Made by a program: the position numbers and the translations under genes
Shown here: piece after piece, positions 11,233-23,300 of the stretch
Numbering within the stretch: the first letter of the stretch is position 1
Layout: each line of letters begins with the position of its first letter
Assembly: GCA_001655205.1 (NCBI GenBank)
Contig: LPNZ01005330.1
Location: 1 to 26,618 of the forward strand
DNA from: Lenisia limosa
Lineage: Eukaryota > Breviatea
Direction of reading: 5' to 3'
DNA length: 26,618 bases
The notes under the pieces: generated by a model
The model's database searches: none
Seen by the model: the letters and a program-made list of their open reading frames with translations, nothing else
Told to the model about the DNA's origin: nothing

Positions 11233-11928
11233 TGGTTCGTTGGTGCTGGTGGAATTTTTTTGTCAATTAAAACCACTTTGTCTCATGGTATACACCGCTA
11301 CAGCTACTAATCTTTTGCAATACATCCACTGCTTATTTTCAAAACATGTTCTACTCTTTAATCATTACATAGGCTTGATAACTGGAGCAAGGTGTCTCAG
11401 AGTATTTTGTTTTGAACTTGTATATATGTTACCAATTTTGTTTCTTCTTTCTCTGTTTCTCGATTAATTTTTAGTTCATAACAGATCAAACCAAGAATTA
11501 TGTTATCGATTACAGTCCAAAAAAAACTATATTTCTTTCTATTTATTTCATGACAATATATTTTCTTAGAAGATCCAAATTAGGTTTTTGTGGTTAATAT
11601 TCATTAACTTGACAAAATGCAGGCAACATTATCAAACATAATACAAACAAAACTGGATACAAAATGGATGTTCAAGAAAAGCAGTTACAGCCTAAAGCGA
11701 TGCCAATGTAGGGCGCCCCGGGCGTGGCCTAAAGCATTACACAGTGCTATAGTGTATTTCGAATAATGTCACATGAGTCTGTCTGACCTAGGCTTTACAA
11801 TCGGGCGATGAGGGAAGAAGGACTCCCCCGTTTCCGCCATGGACATGAGTATAGGTGATGGCTTAAATCGGCTGCCCAGAGGCTCATATGTTCTGAGAGG
11901 GTGTTAAAAGCTGGATTCAGGAAGTTCC
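11233..11928. other. Convergent intergenic region
   Basis: This 696-bp spacer separates the stop of the plus-strand membrane-protein gene (TAG 11230-11232) from the stop of the minus-strand beta-oxidation gene. It should hold both 3' UTRs. An open frame runs through 11135-11467 on the plus strand, but it is the wrong frame of the last exon extended into the UTR. I see no other gene or structured element. Confidence 0.6.
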
Positions 11929-14900
11929 TCATAGCCAAGAAAAGTTGTCAACTCTTTAGAGAGTTCTTTTTTAAAATGGCAACAAGGTTGTACTACCCAA
12001 CATGCCCAGCCCTACCTGAGATCTGCGACTACGGCACCGATGCCCTTATCTGTGATATACTGCAGCAGCCCACCTCTAAAAAATATGATAATGGGCAATC
12101 AAATTTCTGTCGATATTGTAAGTGCCTCATAGATCACTACCACACCTGAAAGGAGGAAATCCGGTGCCCATGACCATAGCTAGGTCCACTGCGTCAGCCG
12201 ACGCCACTTTGTCCTGAATACATGAAATAGTGTCATTGTGACAATTGGGTGCATTCTTTTCAATAATAGGAAATAGTGATATGATAGTATATCATATTCT
12301 ATGAATAAAAAGAAATTACTGAAAACGAAGATCAGGTGATGTCAAATAGTAATAAGAAGAAATAACTGAAAACTGATTCAATTATAGTAATAAAATTTTG
12401 AATCACTCAATACGAAGAAATAAAAATTAGAAATATAAGTCTCCTGTCAAATAATATACCTGCACAATGTAAGAAGCCTCATTAGCCATGGCCATAAGGC
12501 AGCGGTTTGTGATTTCTTTTGGATAGAGCTGCTTTGATGGTCTCAGTTGTTCCAGCGCCTCGGTAGTTTCTGAAGCGATTGTGGCCTTAAAAAGTGAGTT
12601 ATAATTGAGATTAGTTGTAATAGTATACAGATAAGAATTCATCATCACAATGACTTGGAAAATCTCTACACTCAATGTTACTCAAATAAGCCTTGATCTT
12701 GATACAAGTAGCTTGTTTGTATTCTCACAGATTTCGGTTGAAATAGCAAAACATTAATCTTCAGAACTAAGATTAACCAACCTTTCCGGTGACAAAATAG
12801 TTATAGAAGCCCTTGCGAGTCTATATGGTAAGATTAGCATCAGACGAAATTAATTAAAGAAGTGAATAGTAAAAGCCTTATTTTCCAGATACTTTTGGTG
12901 TACATGTCTGTAGCTGTTAGATTATATGACATATGACACTGTTATCCATGCTACCTTCTTTCCAAGATGTTTCTTGTTCAACTTTTCCTTCATAAGACCT
13001 GGATCTACACAGTTATTATGAATTTCTATCAACTGTAACATTGCCCGCACATAATCATGAACCATTACATATGATCAAAGACATCAATTAGTTATAACTT
13101 CAAGTTTTTCAACTCTTGTTACAGCTTACCGAGGCTTTCCGTGAACCTGGGTGAAATAGTAGCAAGACTTGGCCCAACGTGAAGAGCGATATCAATACCC
13201 ACCTGTGACGTAATTACTCATTGATTGCAATGATCATCATAACCTCTTCCCCCTACTTCCGGGAGGCGGGGGAAGGAGAGGAGGGCGGGGGAAGGAGAGG
13301 AGGGCGGGGGAAAATATTATGTTATGACTAACGCCTTTAGTCCAATATCAATATAATTCTTCACTTTGGGCATTGTGGAAATGGAGTCCAAATGTAGCAG
13401 ATGTAAGCCCATTCGTCACCTCATCCATCAGTCGAATGGGACCCATCGGCATTCCAAACGCCACCAAAGCATTGTCAATGGCAACTGGTGAAATTCTAAA
13501 ATGGGAAGGTTAAAATATGCAACAGCAGTGTCAGTTCAAAAATATTTCAAAATATATTCTTGTTAAATTAGATTTTTTGAGACAATTTCTGGGTATTGTC
13601 CTAATATTGTCTTGAGAATCACCTACCCTTCCATCATAATTCTATAAGCTTCGTTCATATAGGCGCCTAAATAATTAGAGCAGATTATATACTCCACCTT
13701 ACCAAGAATTCGGTTCACAATAAAGCCTGGAGAATCACGACAGAGAACAGGAACCTGAGGATTTAATATAAGAGCAATATTAGCATCATATCCTTGCATA
13801 CTAACGCTGACCAATTTTTTTGCAATTTGAAAACATAGGCATATTCTTAACAAATATTACTCAAAAAATAAATTGTCATTGCCATCAACTTGATTTCACA
13901 ATCTGTAAAATAGAAAGCTTGGAATTTACCCGTATATACCTTATTGAGACGAAGACAGAGTCGCCAAACAGCTATGACAACCTAAAAGGGTTTGTTAAAT
14001 AATAACAGTACAATATTATTGAAACTCAACAATACAAAATCTTGCAACATAAATTGGTTTACTTGAACATGTATGATACAAAGGGAAAGGGGATTAAATA
14101 TATCTCTAATTAACGCATCATATAGGAAAACTCATATCTCAACCAACCTCAGGTGAAGTTTTACAATTTTCAGGATTGAGCTCATTGGTTCCTTTCTAAA
14201 GCTGTAAATTTCGGGATAGAATTTGCAATCCTAATAATCTCTTAGATACTTGTTAGCAGTACCTAGGCCGCAGCCAATCCGTAAAAAGTGAAAAGTTTGA
14301 TATTTGCCTGTTTTTCAGCTTAAACTTGTCACGATGCCCCTATGAAAATACATCTAGCTATAGCTCACGTTGTATATATTGTTCACCCATAGTGTATGTA
14401 ATACTTAATACACACTTTGAGATGGGGGATGACTTCGACAAGTGGCAACTTTTTCACTGGATTGAAGAAGTGCATTCCAATAATCTGAGAAATTAAATAC
14501 AATATTTGTATTCCTGTGGAAAGACGGAATATGTTTTGGGAGAATTAAATAACCTGTGAAAAAATGTTATTTTGTCTTTTTGAGTTACCATTTATATTAA
14601 GTATCATGTTGTTGCTGTAAAATTAGGTATTTCCCTAATTTCAAACATTTTCAGGGCGTTTTGCGTTAGAGGCAATTTCAGCAATAGAGAGAGCGGATGT
14701 GTTGGTAGCAATAATACAGGATGGGGAACTAGGCTGTTAGTTGAAATGATTTATGTTATTCAACTGTTATTAAACCTAATCCTTCGACCAAATCAGAAAA
14801 CAGTGATATTGTACCATTACATCAAAACAATATACTATGTGATGCTCACTAAACCTGCCCACACAACTTCCTCGAGAGACTGGATGACTTTGAGTTTGAG

Positions 14901-17900
14901 ATCCAAACGCTCAACAGCAGCTTCAATCACAATGTCACAATCTGAAAAACACTTAGTAAATTGTCACAATCGCAATAACACTAGCAACTATTATGTGAAT
15001 ATTGTACCTTTAAAGATTTTAGTTCAATAATTATCGCCATTTGCAAAATTGTGATCATACCAACCTTTAAACCCGTCCATTTGAGTTCCACCCTTCACTC
15101 GGCTTAGTACATTGTTCGCTTCATCCCTCGTCAATTTTCGGCGTTTAACTTTTTCCTCCATTTCTTGAGCAACAAGGAAGATACCCTTAGTGACGAACTC
15201 ATCCCTAAAAGAGTCACGAATGAAGGCTAAGCAAAGCTGCACATTATCATAAACACTCCTAGACTTAATGTACAAAATATTTCTAATATTTTGTACATAA
15301 AACCTACTTGATATCTCGAATGTAGACCTCAAAGCCATTCAACACTGAGGAATCAATCAATTGACAACAGTCAAAAAACACCCTTGAATAAAATGCAAAA
15401 AGGCAAAACATTTGCACAACCAGAGGTGCCGTTCTAAATGAGATCAAAACTTACCCATTAAACTCGCAATTCCCGATCCCATAACTCCAGCTCCAACAAC
15501 TCCAATCTTCTTGACATTTCGACCTTCGCTTTCTGAAAAGAATGACATGATGATCTAAAAATGCCGATTTTACTGTTAAATGGGCTGCAAATTGAAGGAT
15601 GAGATTATTTACATGATAAATTCACTCAAATTTCACCAGAAGAATTGTGCAATAGTCTATTCCATATCCAAATCACTTGTATCACAAAGGCCTTCTAGTC
15701 CCTCAGCTTTCTTGGCAGCATCATGGAGAAGGAAAAGCGTTTGCAGGTGCTTTGCTTCGTGAGTTACTGCTAGTTTGCCAAACACTTCAGATTCTCGGTG
15801 GAATGCCTGTTGAGAAGTATGAATTTCTTGTTAACATTTACACTTTTAGCGTTTTTGATTAAAAATTGAATTATGTAGTACAGCTTCACAAAGAGAACCT
15901 TTGAATTTACCTCTTTCATTGGAATATCGAATGTTGCCAACATGTGGTCAAGGCAAATGTATGGTGCAGGATACTGTAAATATTATCACATAAATTCGAA
16001 TTGCTTGGAATGATAACGTGCAACATTCTTGGACATTCATGAAAAGACTGAAAACAACAAGAGAACTCCCTCTCACTTTTCCTTTGGTGGTTTTGTCAAG
16101 TTGTCTTCTTGCGGTATACCCAAGAATAGCTTTACCTGTGATACTTGTAAGTGTCCACCAAGGTCATAAGGCAGTGTATAAGAACAAGGTTATAAAACAG
16201 ATTAGGAAGAATATCAATAGTCGAGTGTGTATTCGTTGACTCATATGCGCATTTTTCCCAATTCTGATTTTTAAATATAATTCCATAAATCCTCAAGTAC
16301 CCCCCCTCAATTATTTTTATCATTACTGTTACTCAGTTCTTCTCTCATAACCGCCCCCAGTCATTTCAATGATCTAAAGGGTCCGGAATAGAAATACCCC
16401 TACTACCAATACAGTTCGACTGTAACAGCCAATTTGTCCATGACAGGGGCAAATGGTGCGATACAAATCTAAAGGTCAAAAGAGGCGAAAGAGCGAATGG
16501 TGACTCAAAGTTTGTGTACTTCAAAGCTTTATTTTAGAAGATAGTTAAAAGTTGATAATAATTAGGGCTCCGAGCAAATCTAAATACAAACACATAGTGT
16601 AACCAGAACCCCTTTTCAGACACTTTAATTTCTATTTGTCAATTAATTTCTTAAACAATACTACTCGAAGCCCTGCTAATAAATTAATCCTATTCTTAAA
16701 ATATAGCTCACTTTCCAGAAGCCACTTTCAGGGCAAGAGAGCGGACTTCATGAAAGAACATATTTTGACCTAAATATTTAATAAAGCTATCTTAGAATCA
16801 TCATTGCCATTAATCGTGTTTTGAACCTACCAGGCCAGCTGTCTTCGCAAACAATGACCTTATCAATGAGGCCAAGTGCCTGAGTTGTTAATTACTCATG
16901 ACTTCTTGTTTTATTTTAGGAGACTTTTTTTGCATTGCATTCCCAAAAAAATGGTGGTAACAATTTCCTCAAATTTTGATTTGTAGGTTTATTATTAGTT
17001 CAGATTTAAACAAATGATTTTAGTTGTAGTATCTAAAATTGATATTATAATACGAGATTTGATAATTGTGACAAAAGGGGATGGGACTTATACTTACTTT
17101 TGCCTTTTTGGGGGAGTAGGATCTTCCAGCTAAAATAGAAGAGATTGCATTTGCAAGTCCAACCAAATGGGGCAAGCGAACTGTTCCGCCTCTATACAGG
17201 TTACTTTTATGAAGGAAATCGAGTATATATCGTGCTATGTCGCTATAATCATCAAAATGTCTTGTCGTTACTATCAAGAACAACGTTTATACCCCAATAC
17301 GCTCCAGGCATGATTCCAAGTTTTGTTTCAGGGAGACCAATTGTGCCTTCATCAGAGCCCTAAATTTGTCAATGAACAATTGATTGGTTTGTGATGCTAC
17401 TGATGTTTCATGTTTCTAGAATTTATTTACAAATTCACCTGGGTATACTTTAACAATATTATAACAAACGTGTTATGAAACTTGATAGCTGTTTAGAAAT
17501 TGTAACCATTTCTATCACCTCAATCAAACCCACATTCGGCCTAGAAGACCACATAACACGGTAAGTGCAACTTAAAACAAGTTCGCAACCAGCACCAAGA
17601 GCATGACCCTAGTGTAATTATAGTGAAAGAAGCATTACTGTTAGTGTAAAATTCATGAAACCATAATTAGGGCTTTACTTCGGTCCATAAAAAGACTGAA
17701 TTTCTCGATAAACCCTCGAAAACTATCGATATTTTACCAGTATTTTTTGAAACGAAGTGAAGCCCAAACCATAATATTGCATATTGCACAAACCTTAATA
17801 GCAGCAATCGTGGGTACTGGGAGAGCTTGCAAACGAACCAAATGATCCTGGAACTCAGCTGCAGAAGTTGCTATTTCTGTATTGTTATTAATAGGGCTCT

Positions 17901-18943
17901 GTGCAATTAATTAAAACAATAATTGAAAAATTTGAAGTGAGACATAGTATCCTAGATTATAGTGTTACATACATTTATTTTCATTCATTTCCAAATAACA
18001 TGGTTAAACTAGGCTTAGCATTTTGAGAGATATATTTTAGTATTCTAAAACCTAACAGTGATAAGTTTTGGAACGTACAAATTTCACATTGTGGTGTTAA
18101 ATTGAACAGGTAATATTCAGAAAACCAACAGTAAATTGTAAAATGGAAAAGTTATCATTTATCTGTTGCTTATACCTTGCTCCATCGTTGAAGGGTAAAT
18201 TGACTTAACATCAGCACCCATGATAAATGCGTTAGCGGAACTAATAATCACTACGGTGGCAATGAGGGAGTTGACAGCCATGCGTGTTACTATTAAAAGC
18301 GCCTAATACGTTAATCAGTAGCTTTAATTGGCTGGTATTCAAATCTTCCATTGCACACGTCATCAAACTGAGACGAGAATTCTTGGTCTACCACATTGGC
18401 GGTTTTACCAGGTTCGGGAGAAAGGACAATCCACGCAATGGTGTGAGCGTCTGACACCTTTGTGTTGTGAGTAGTTAGACGTTTTGGGTATCAGGTATGT
18501 TGAATTAGTAATTGATAATTGCTTTGATTAACAATAAATTAATGCATGTGCAATTCACTACGGCGCATCGACTTAGTATTCTTGTAAACATGTTGATATT
18601 TTATAATGGGTTTGGAAATTTGGAGAAATGTATGGGATTCCCAAATAAAACAAGGGAATTCTAAGTCAATACGCAGTAGCATTAAATATTTAACAAAGAT
18701 CAGTGTGAAGAGTTGAAGGTAGATAGGCTTACCACATTGACGCGTGTTTGTTGTTTGCCAACCAAAATGGCTTCACTACTGCTATGTAAATTTTTTGATG
18801 CATAATGATATGAATATATTTCACAAATCTATATTTTGATCACATGAGATGACAGAGAATATTAATCTTACATACATCACACCCACTGACCCAAAAGGAA
18901 GTTGTGAAAACTCTCGGGGCAACTTTGGCTTTGCTCCAATCAT
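11929..18943 (-). CDS. Beta-oxidation multifunctional enzyme: enoyl-CoA hydratase / 3-hydroxyacyl-CoA dehydrogenase
   Basis: The protein hydrates 2-enoyl-CoA and oxidises the resulting 3-hydroxyacyl-CoA with NAD+. Exons on the minus strand: 18943-18876, 18781-18733, 18457-18359, 18302-18176, 17876-17794, 17608-17519, 17359-17293, 17189-17098, 16879-16831, 16769-16712, 16468-16407, 16135-16077, 15973-15911, 15806-15677, 15532-15455, 15344-15308, 15204-15065, 14941-14850, 14733-14647, 14484-14416, 14159-14148, 13981-13940, 13754-13703, 13666-13627, 13495-13420, 13202-13130, 13004-12955, 12820-12782, 12585-12460, 12213-12146, 12075-12016, 11953-11929. They sum to 753 codons, near the 730-760 of FadB/FadJ and mitochondrial trifunctional alpha. 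The hydratase domain shows the oxyanion-hole stretch SANAFIMGADVKS and both catalytic glutamates (GHALGAGCELVLSC, LPETKLGIMPG). The dehydrogenase NAD fold has GVVGAGVMGSGIA, then ATNTSALSIAE, catalytic His in IIGMHFFNPVKKLPLVEVI, DSPGFIVNRIL and MGPIRLMDEVGID. The start is the first ATG of an open exon (MIGAKPKLPRE); no clear mitochondrial presequence or SKL-type PTS1 is seen. Exon 21 (12 nt, TSPE) lacks an AG acceptor, and the last exon is uncertain. Confidence 0.95.
13266..13315. repeat. 19-bp G-rich minisatellite in an intron
   Basis: About 2.5 copies of gcgggggaaggagaggagg (starts at 13266, 13285 and 13304) in the intron between the exons at 13495-13420 and 13202-13130. It is strikingly GC- and purine-rich in an AT-rich intron, so the transcript carries a matching C/T-rich tract. 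G-runs of four to five could form a G-quadruplex on the plus (non-coding) strand. Confidence 0.9.
15268..15298. repeat. Perfect 14-bp inverted repeat, 3-nt loop, in an intron
   Basis: atgtacaaaatatt at 15268-15281 and its exact reverse complement aatattttgtacat at 15285-15298 are separated only by tct. This perfect hairpin lies in the 103-bp intron 15205-15307 of the beta-oxidation gene, ending about 10 bp from the donor site, so it would fold next to the 5' splice site in the pre-mRNA. It does not match either MITE family. Confidence 0.9.
17670..17765. repeat. MITE family A copy 4, in an intron
   Basis: This 96-bp element runs from gggctttacttcggtcc to cgaagtgaagccc and has the core gactgaatttctcgataaaccctcgaaaactatcgat. 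It is very close to copy 1 at 1767, including the shared ggtattttttgaaacgaagtga right arm. TA precedes it; AA follows. It lies in the intron 17609-17793 of the beta-oxidation gene. Confidence 0.9.
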
Positions 18944-20309
18944 ATCTTAAATCTTCAGATAAATATTTCACGGATAAAGTGTCTGATACTACAATTTTGA
19001 TAGGGTATTAAAAAATAAAGATACGATACCAGACAGAAAGTAACTAATGGTAGATAAAATTGAATAAAAAACAGCTGTCAATATTTGAAAGTAAAAGTTG
19101 TGTGATTTCTATTAGTTAAATTTAAGAGAATGAGTTTATGAATGAATTTGATCTGCAAAATAAAGCTATTTGGCTGCTTCCCAATTAGGAAATTTAGAAT
19201 GATCTATGATCATGTGCTCGTGCTCTAATTCAAACAACATAGGGATTACCTTCAGTCAAACTGACATTGAAGGTAATTTCAACAAGAAAACCAAGAGTTT
19301 TCGACACTATTCCCAATGAGGAAAGTTACCACTTATCTAATATAATATATACAATTATATGATATGGGTAATTATATATTATATAAGAACCGAAATAATT
19401 CCGAAGCTTGACCGCCCGGGCATTCAAAGTCCATTCCCCCAAATAAGCAAACTTTCCTTTTTGGGATGAATTAAGTTAACCTTGGAAATGAGCTAATTAT
19501 TGGGCCATTAACTGAATGCCATCTTTTAGTAGTGTATGGCGAAGAATAGATGAGAACTCATAAGTGTTCGTGATACTTTTTTTCAAAATGTCCCAATCGC
19601 ATAGTCCCGCGGTTCCTTCAAGGTTAAATGTTTGGGGATTCCATTGATTCTGCATATTTTTTGTATGCTAGTGATATTATGCTTATGAGATATAAATATA
19701 ATATGATATAAATATTATATCATATAAATTCTATGATTGAAGTTGCTTTTCCTCATAAAAATTCTCATTCATTTCCCCAAAATTTAACAACAACATAGGT
19801 AACTTCGACACCTGTATCATTTCAGTCGCCTACATCAGATGTGCACACGGTGAGACGTTAAAATGACTAAAGTGCAACTGTCTCTGCTGATAAGGAAACT
19901 GAAGACTCACTTGATTGTGTTTATGTGACTAAATATCCAGACTCAGTCCACCGACAACCGATACACACAGGTGGGGAGTGTTTCTATTAATCATTGCTAT
20001 GGGAGGGAGATCTGTGTCTGAGAGTATTTGCATTTGCAAGCTTTCATGGCTTAGTGATGTATTCACAAACAACTTAGGATGGAAGGAATCCAGGTACACC
20101 AAGCTTCAGAGTCTTTAATGCACTTACCCCAAGTGCTAACCTCACACCGGCGATTGCAAATAAAAAACGTTTGTAGGAACCTCTTAGTTTATTAGTCCCC
20201 TCTGTTTAGTTTTATGCTCTATAATTATTTTGATTATATGTTTGAATTAAACATAAACTTATATATTTTTACTTGTGGGTGCGTATCAAATCTCTTACGT
20301 TGCTTGTAG
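18944..20309. promoter_or_regulatory. Divergent intergenic region with unresolved first exon(s) of the ABCG gene
   Basis: This lies between the ATG of the minus-strand beta-oxidation gene (18943) and the first exon I can support for the plus-strand ABC transporter (20310). That exon needs one base from an upstream exon, so the ABCG start must be inside. A possible but unproven exon is 19939-19970 (after tatccag, before gtgggg), which also ends in phase 1. The left half (18950-19800) is AT-rich with no convincing coding potential and contains two AT-rich palindromes near 19333-19386 and 19701-19725. Both promoters should lie here. Confidence 0.5.
19701..19725. repeat. AT-rich palindrome in the divergent spacer
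   Basis: atatgatataa (19701-19711) and its exact reverse complement ttatatcatat (19715-19725) flank a 3-nt centre. A second, imperfect AT-rich inverted repeat (tataatatataca ... tatatattatata) lies at about 19340-19386. Simple AT composition makes chance palindromes likely, so a regulatory role is not implied. Confidence 0.7.
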
Positions 20310-23300
20310 CTGCGAAATTGACTCAACAAATTGAAGCAGCTGTACCAGGTTTTATTCCAAAAACTGGTAAGTACACAATCACAGATTTAGATTTATTAAT
20401 TACGTTTTAGGGGTATTTCTTCAATTCAAGGGTTTAACAACGAACGTTGATTGTGCAAAGGTAAGTAATTGGTTGTTAATAGAGTTAAGCAGTGGAGATA
20501 ATTGCAATGAACATCAAATCCATACATATCGAGGTCATGTTCCCATTTTGCAAATATTTCTGATCTTAAAGTTGGAACAGCCCAAAACATTGATTCGTGA
20601 TGTTTCTGGAAGTGTATTACCCGGGCAGCTTCTTGGAATAATGGTAAGAAGCCTTGAGTTTGTCCTCCCTATTAAACATATAAACTATATTATATACAGT
20701 GACCTTGATAAATCTTGACCAATTTGCTTTGTAATTTCCTAAGGAAAATAGGTCAAGATTTATTCATATCATTGTATACATATGTTCTTACAAATATTTG
20801 CAGTATTATCAAACCAAATATTTTTGCCTAGAATCAAATAGTTTATGAATAAACTCCTCAAGTTTTCAGGGTCCATCTGGGGCTGGGAAGACTACTCTTC
20901 TCAATTCTCTGGCCGGGAGGATCACGAAAGGCAGTTAGAGAGGAATCTTGGCAATAAAAGACTTTTCAAATATTCATTTAAGATAAACATAACAATGTTG
21001 CATAGTTTAACAACAAAGATCTATGATGATAAGTTATTGATAAAACAGATTATAGTGCTGATTATTTGATATGATTATTTGTTTACGCCACAGTGACAGT
21101 CTGCGGGGAAATATCGGCAAATGGGCAAAAACTTCAAGCCAAGCAATTCAGAAAAGTCGGAGATGAATGAGAGATATCTTTAACCGAACTTAAAAGACGA
21201 TCTTCATTAACCAGTCAGATTGGAGGCTATGTTCCGCAACAGGATCTCTTCCTCCTTACAAGTACACCACGTGAAATTTTACAATTTCACGCTAATTTAA
21301 GGCTTACTGATGTGATTGGTGATGACTATGCTTACTTTACATAATTTGATCAGCTATATTGTTGCTCATTCAGTTAATTTTTGGTCACAGTATCATCGTC
21401 AGATCAAAAGACACATTTGACTGCTTTAGCTTTCTGCAAAAGAGAAGCATGCCATTGTTGAAAAAGTAATCTCTGATTTGAGGCTTGACAAAGTTGCCGA
21501 TACTCAGGTAAGATGCATCCTTTGGTATTTCATTACTTGGCAAGTATTCTATCACAATGAATCCTATAACAATTTTATACTCTTCTAGATTTGAATAAGA
21601 TGATATTTTTATTTGACAGATTCGTCGGAACCTCTCTGGCGGCGAGAAGCGGAGGGTCTCAGTGGCCGTTGAAATTGTTGCTAACCCTGTAGGATTGGTT
21701 GTATATCAATTAATTCAATGGGGTGGAAGGCTTTTTGAACTGCCTAATTGTAATATCCAAACTAAATGATTTTAGAGCCTTTTGTTTTTGGACGAACCAA
21801 CAACTGGACTTGACTCAGACTCCGCGCTAGATTGTGGGAGTGTGTTTCAATGAATTAACAATTTTCTTTCTTTTGGTAACACCAGCGTTCGAAACTTGTG
21901 TTTCAACAATTTTGTAGTGAGTTCTGAGAAATCATCATCCGGTATTTGGCAACACTTCGCAGTATTTATATGCCTAGAAAGCTACATCAATAAAATTTGG
22001 ATATTTCATCAATACTATGTATTCATGTTTTAGTGATTATACTTCTTGCAAAAATGGCTGAAAACTCTGGAAGAACCATTATTTGTACGATCCACCAGCC
22101 ATCAGGAATGATTGTCGACAAGTTGAATCAAATGTGCATTTTAGCTGCGGTAAGCTGGATAAAAACCTGCTAAAATTGGCTATGATTGAAAAATAATATC
22201 ATCAAAAAATAAGTATTTCACCCTTTAGCTGTATTGATTATCAAACCTTGTTGTCTTTGAACACCAAATCTGTCCATAAATATTTGAATCCCGTTTTAAT
22301 CCTAATACCATTATCTAGGGCCGAATAGCGTTCTGGAACAAACCTTCAGAGCTTCCTGCCTACTTAACTTCTATTAATCATCCTTGTTCAATATCAGCGT
22401 CACCCGTTGAAACTGCCCTCAGTGTATTTAGTGGCTCAGAGGTAAGCAAAATGCTGTGCATCTTCATAAGGTATCCAATGTATAATCGTTGTATAATCAA
22501 TTAGGCCGAAGTGACTGCAATTCTCCAGGAAGCAAAAAGGAATAACATCGTAATCAATAGCTCAGAGAAAATAGGTATACTTGACATAAGGCTAGGTAGA
22601 CAGCCAGTGGAATGCAATAGTACCTTGTAATTATATTTTTTACGTTACCTAGTAACTAAACACAAATAGCAAATGTAGTGTTGTCAGGATAACTTCGACT
22701 ATCAATACATTTCTTAGAGTACAGCCCAACCAGAAGTTACAGAATTACAAGAGATCTACAGACAGAAACTCCCCCTATTATCTCAAATTGTATGTGAGTG
22801 TATCCTAATTGTGATGGATTTTCATATCATACATTATGTAGCATTTGTATTGTTTGAAGTGCCTAAGTACGGCATTGACATTGTATCCAGTAACGAATTT
22901 AGGGACTTATGACAAAACGTGCATTCAGACACACTATGAGGTTGCCTCAGCTATCAATTGGCCGAATGTTTCAGGTAACGTCAAAATGTGGAGGATGGTA
23001 TTGTCACTTTTGGCATTCTGTTTTTGTGAAATGCAAAACTGTTTCAAATTAACTTTTAGGCTGTCTTCTTTGCTCTGGTTTGTGGAGCATTATGGTTTGT
23101 TTGGCTTTGATAAATTGCCTTCATATTTCAAATTCCTTCCTGATAACTTGATAGGTTCCAAATAGATAACGACCAAACATCAATTCAAGACCGACAAGCA
23201 TTCATGTTCATCACATTGATATCTCTTTTCATGGGAACGTGAGTGGGTTTGTGTATTATATTATTATGTGAACAGATAGAGGAGAATAAGAGATGTTTAT

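Noticed and set aside
11135-11467. Plus-strand 110-residue open frame
   Set aside because: It is the wrong frame of the final membrane-protein exon; the supported frame ends in the acidic tail EESNAAT at 11232.
15024-15338. 104-residue minus-strand open frame
   Set aside because: Only 15204-15065 of it is coding. The start extends through the intron 15205-15307, and the MALRSTFE opening is an out-of-frame reading of the previous exon.
22845-23165. Plus-strand 106-residue open frame
   Set aside because: It overlaps two ABCG exons in the wrong frame; the correct frame gives TKRAFRHTMRLPQLS and AVFFALVCGALWF, which match the family.
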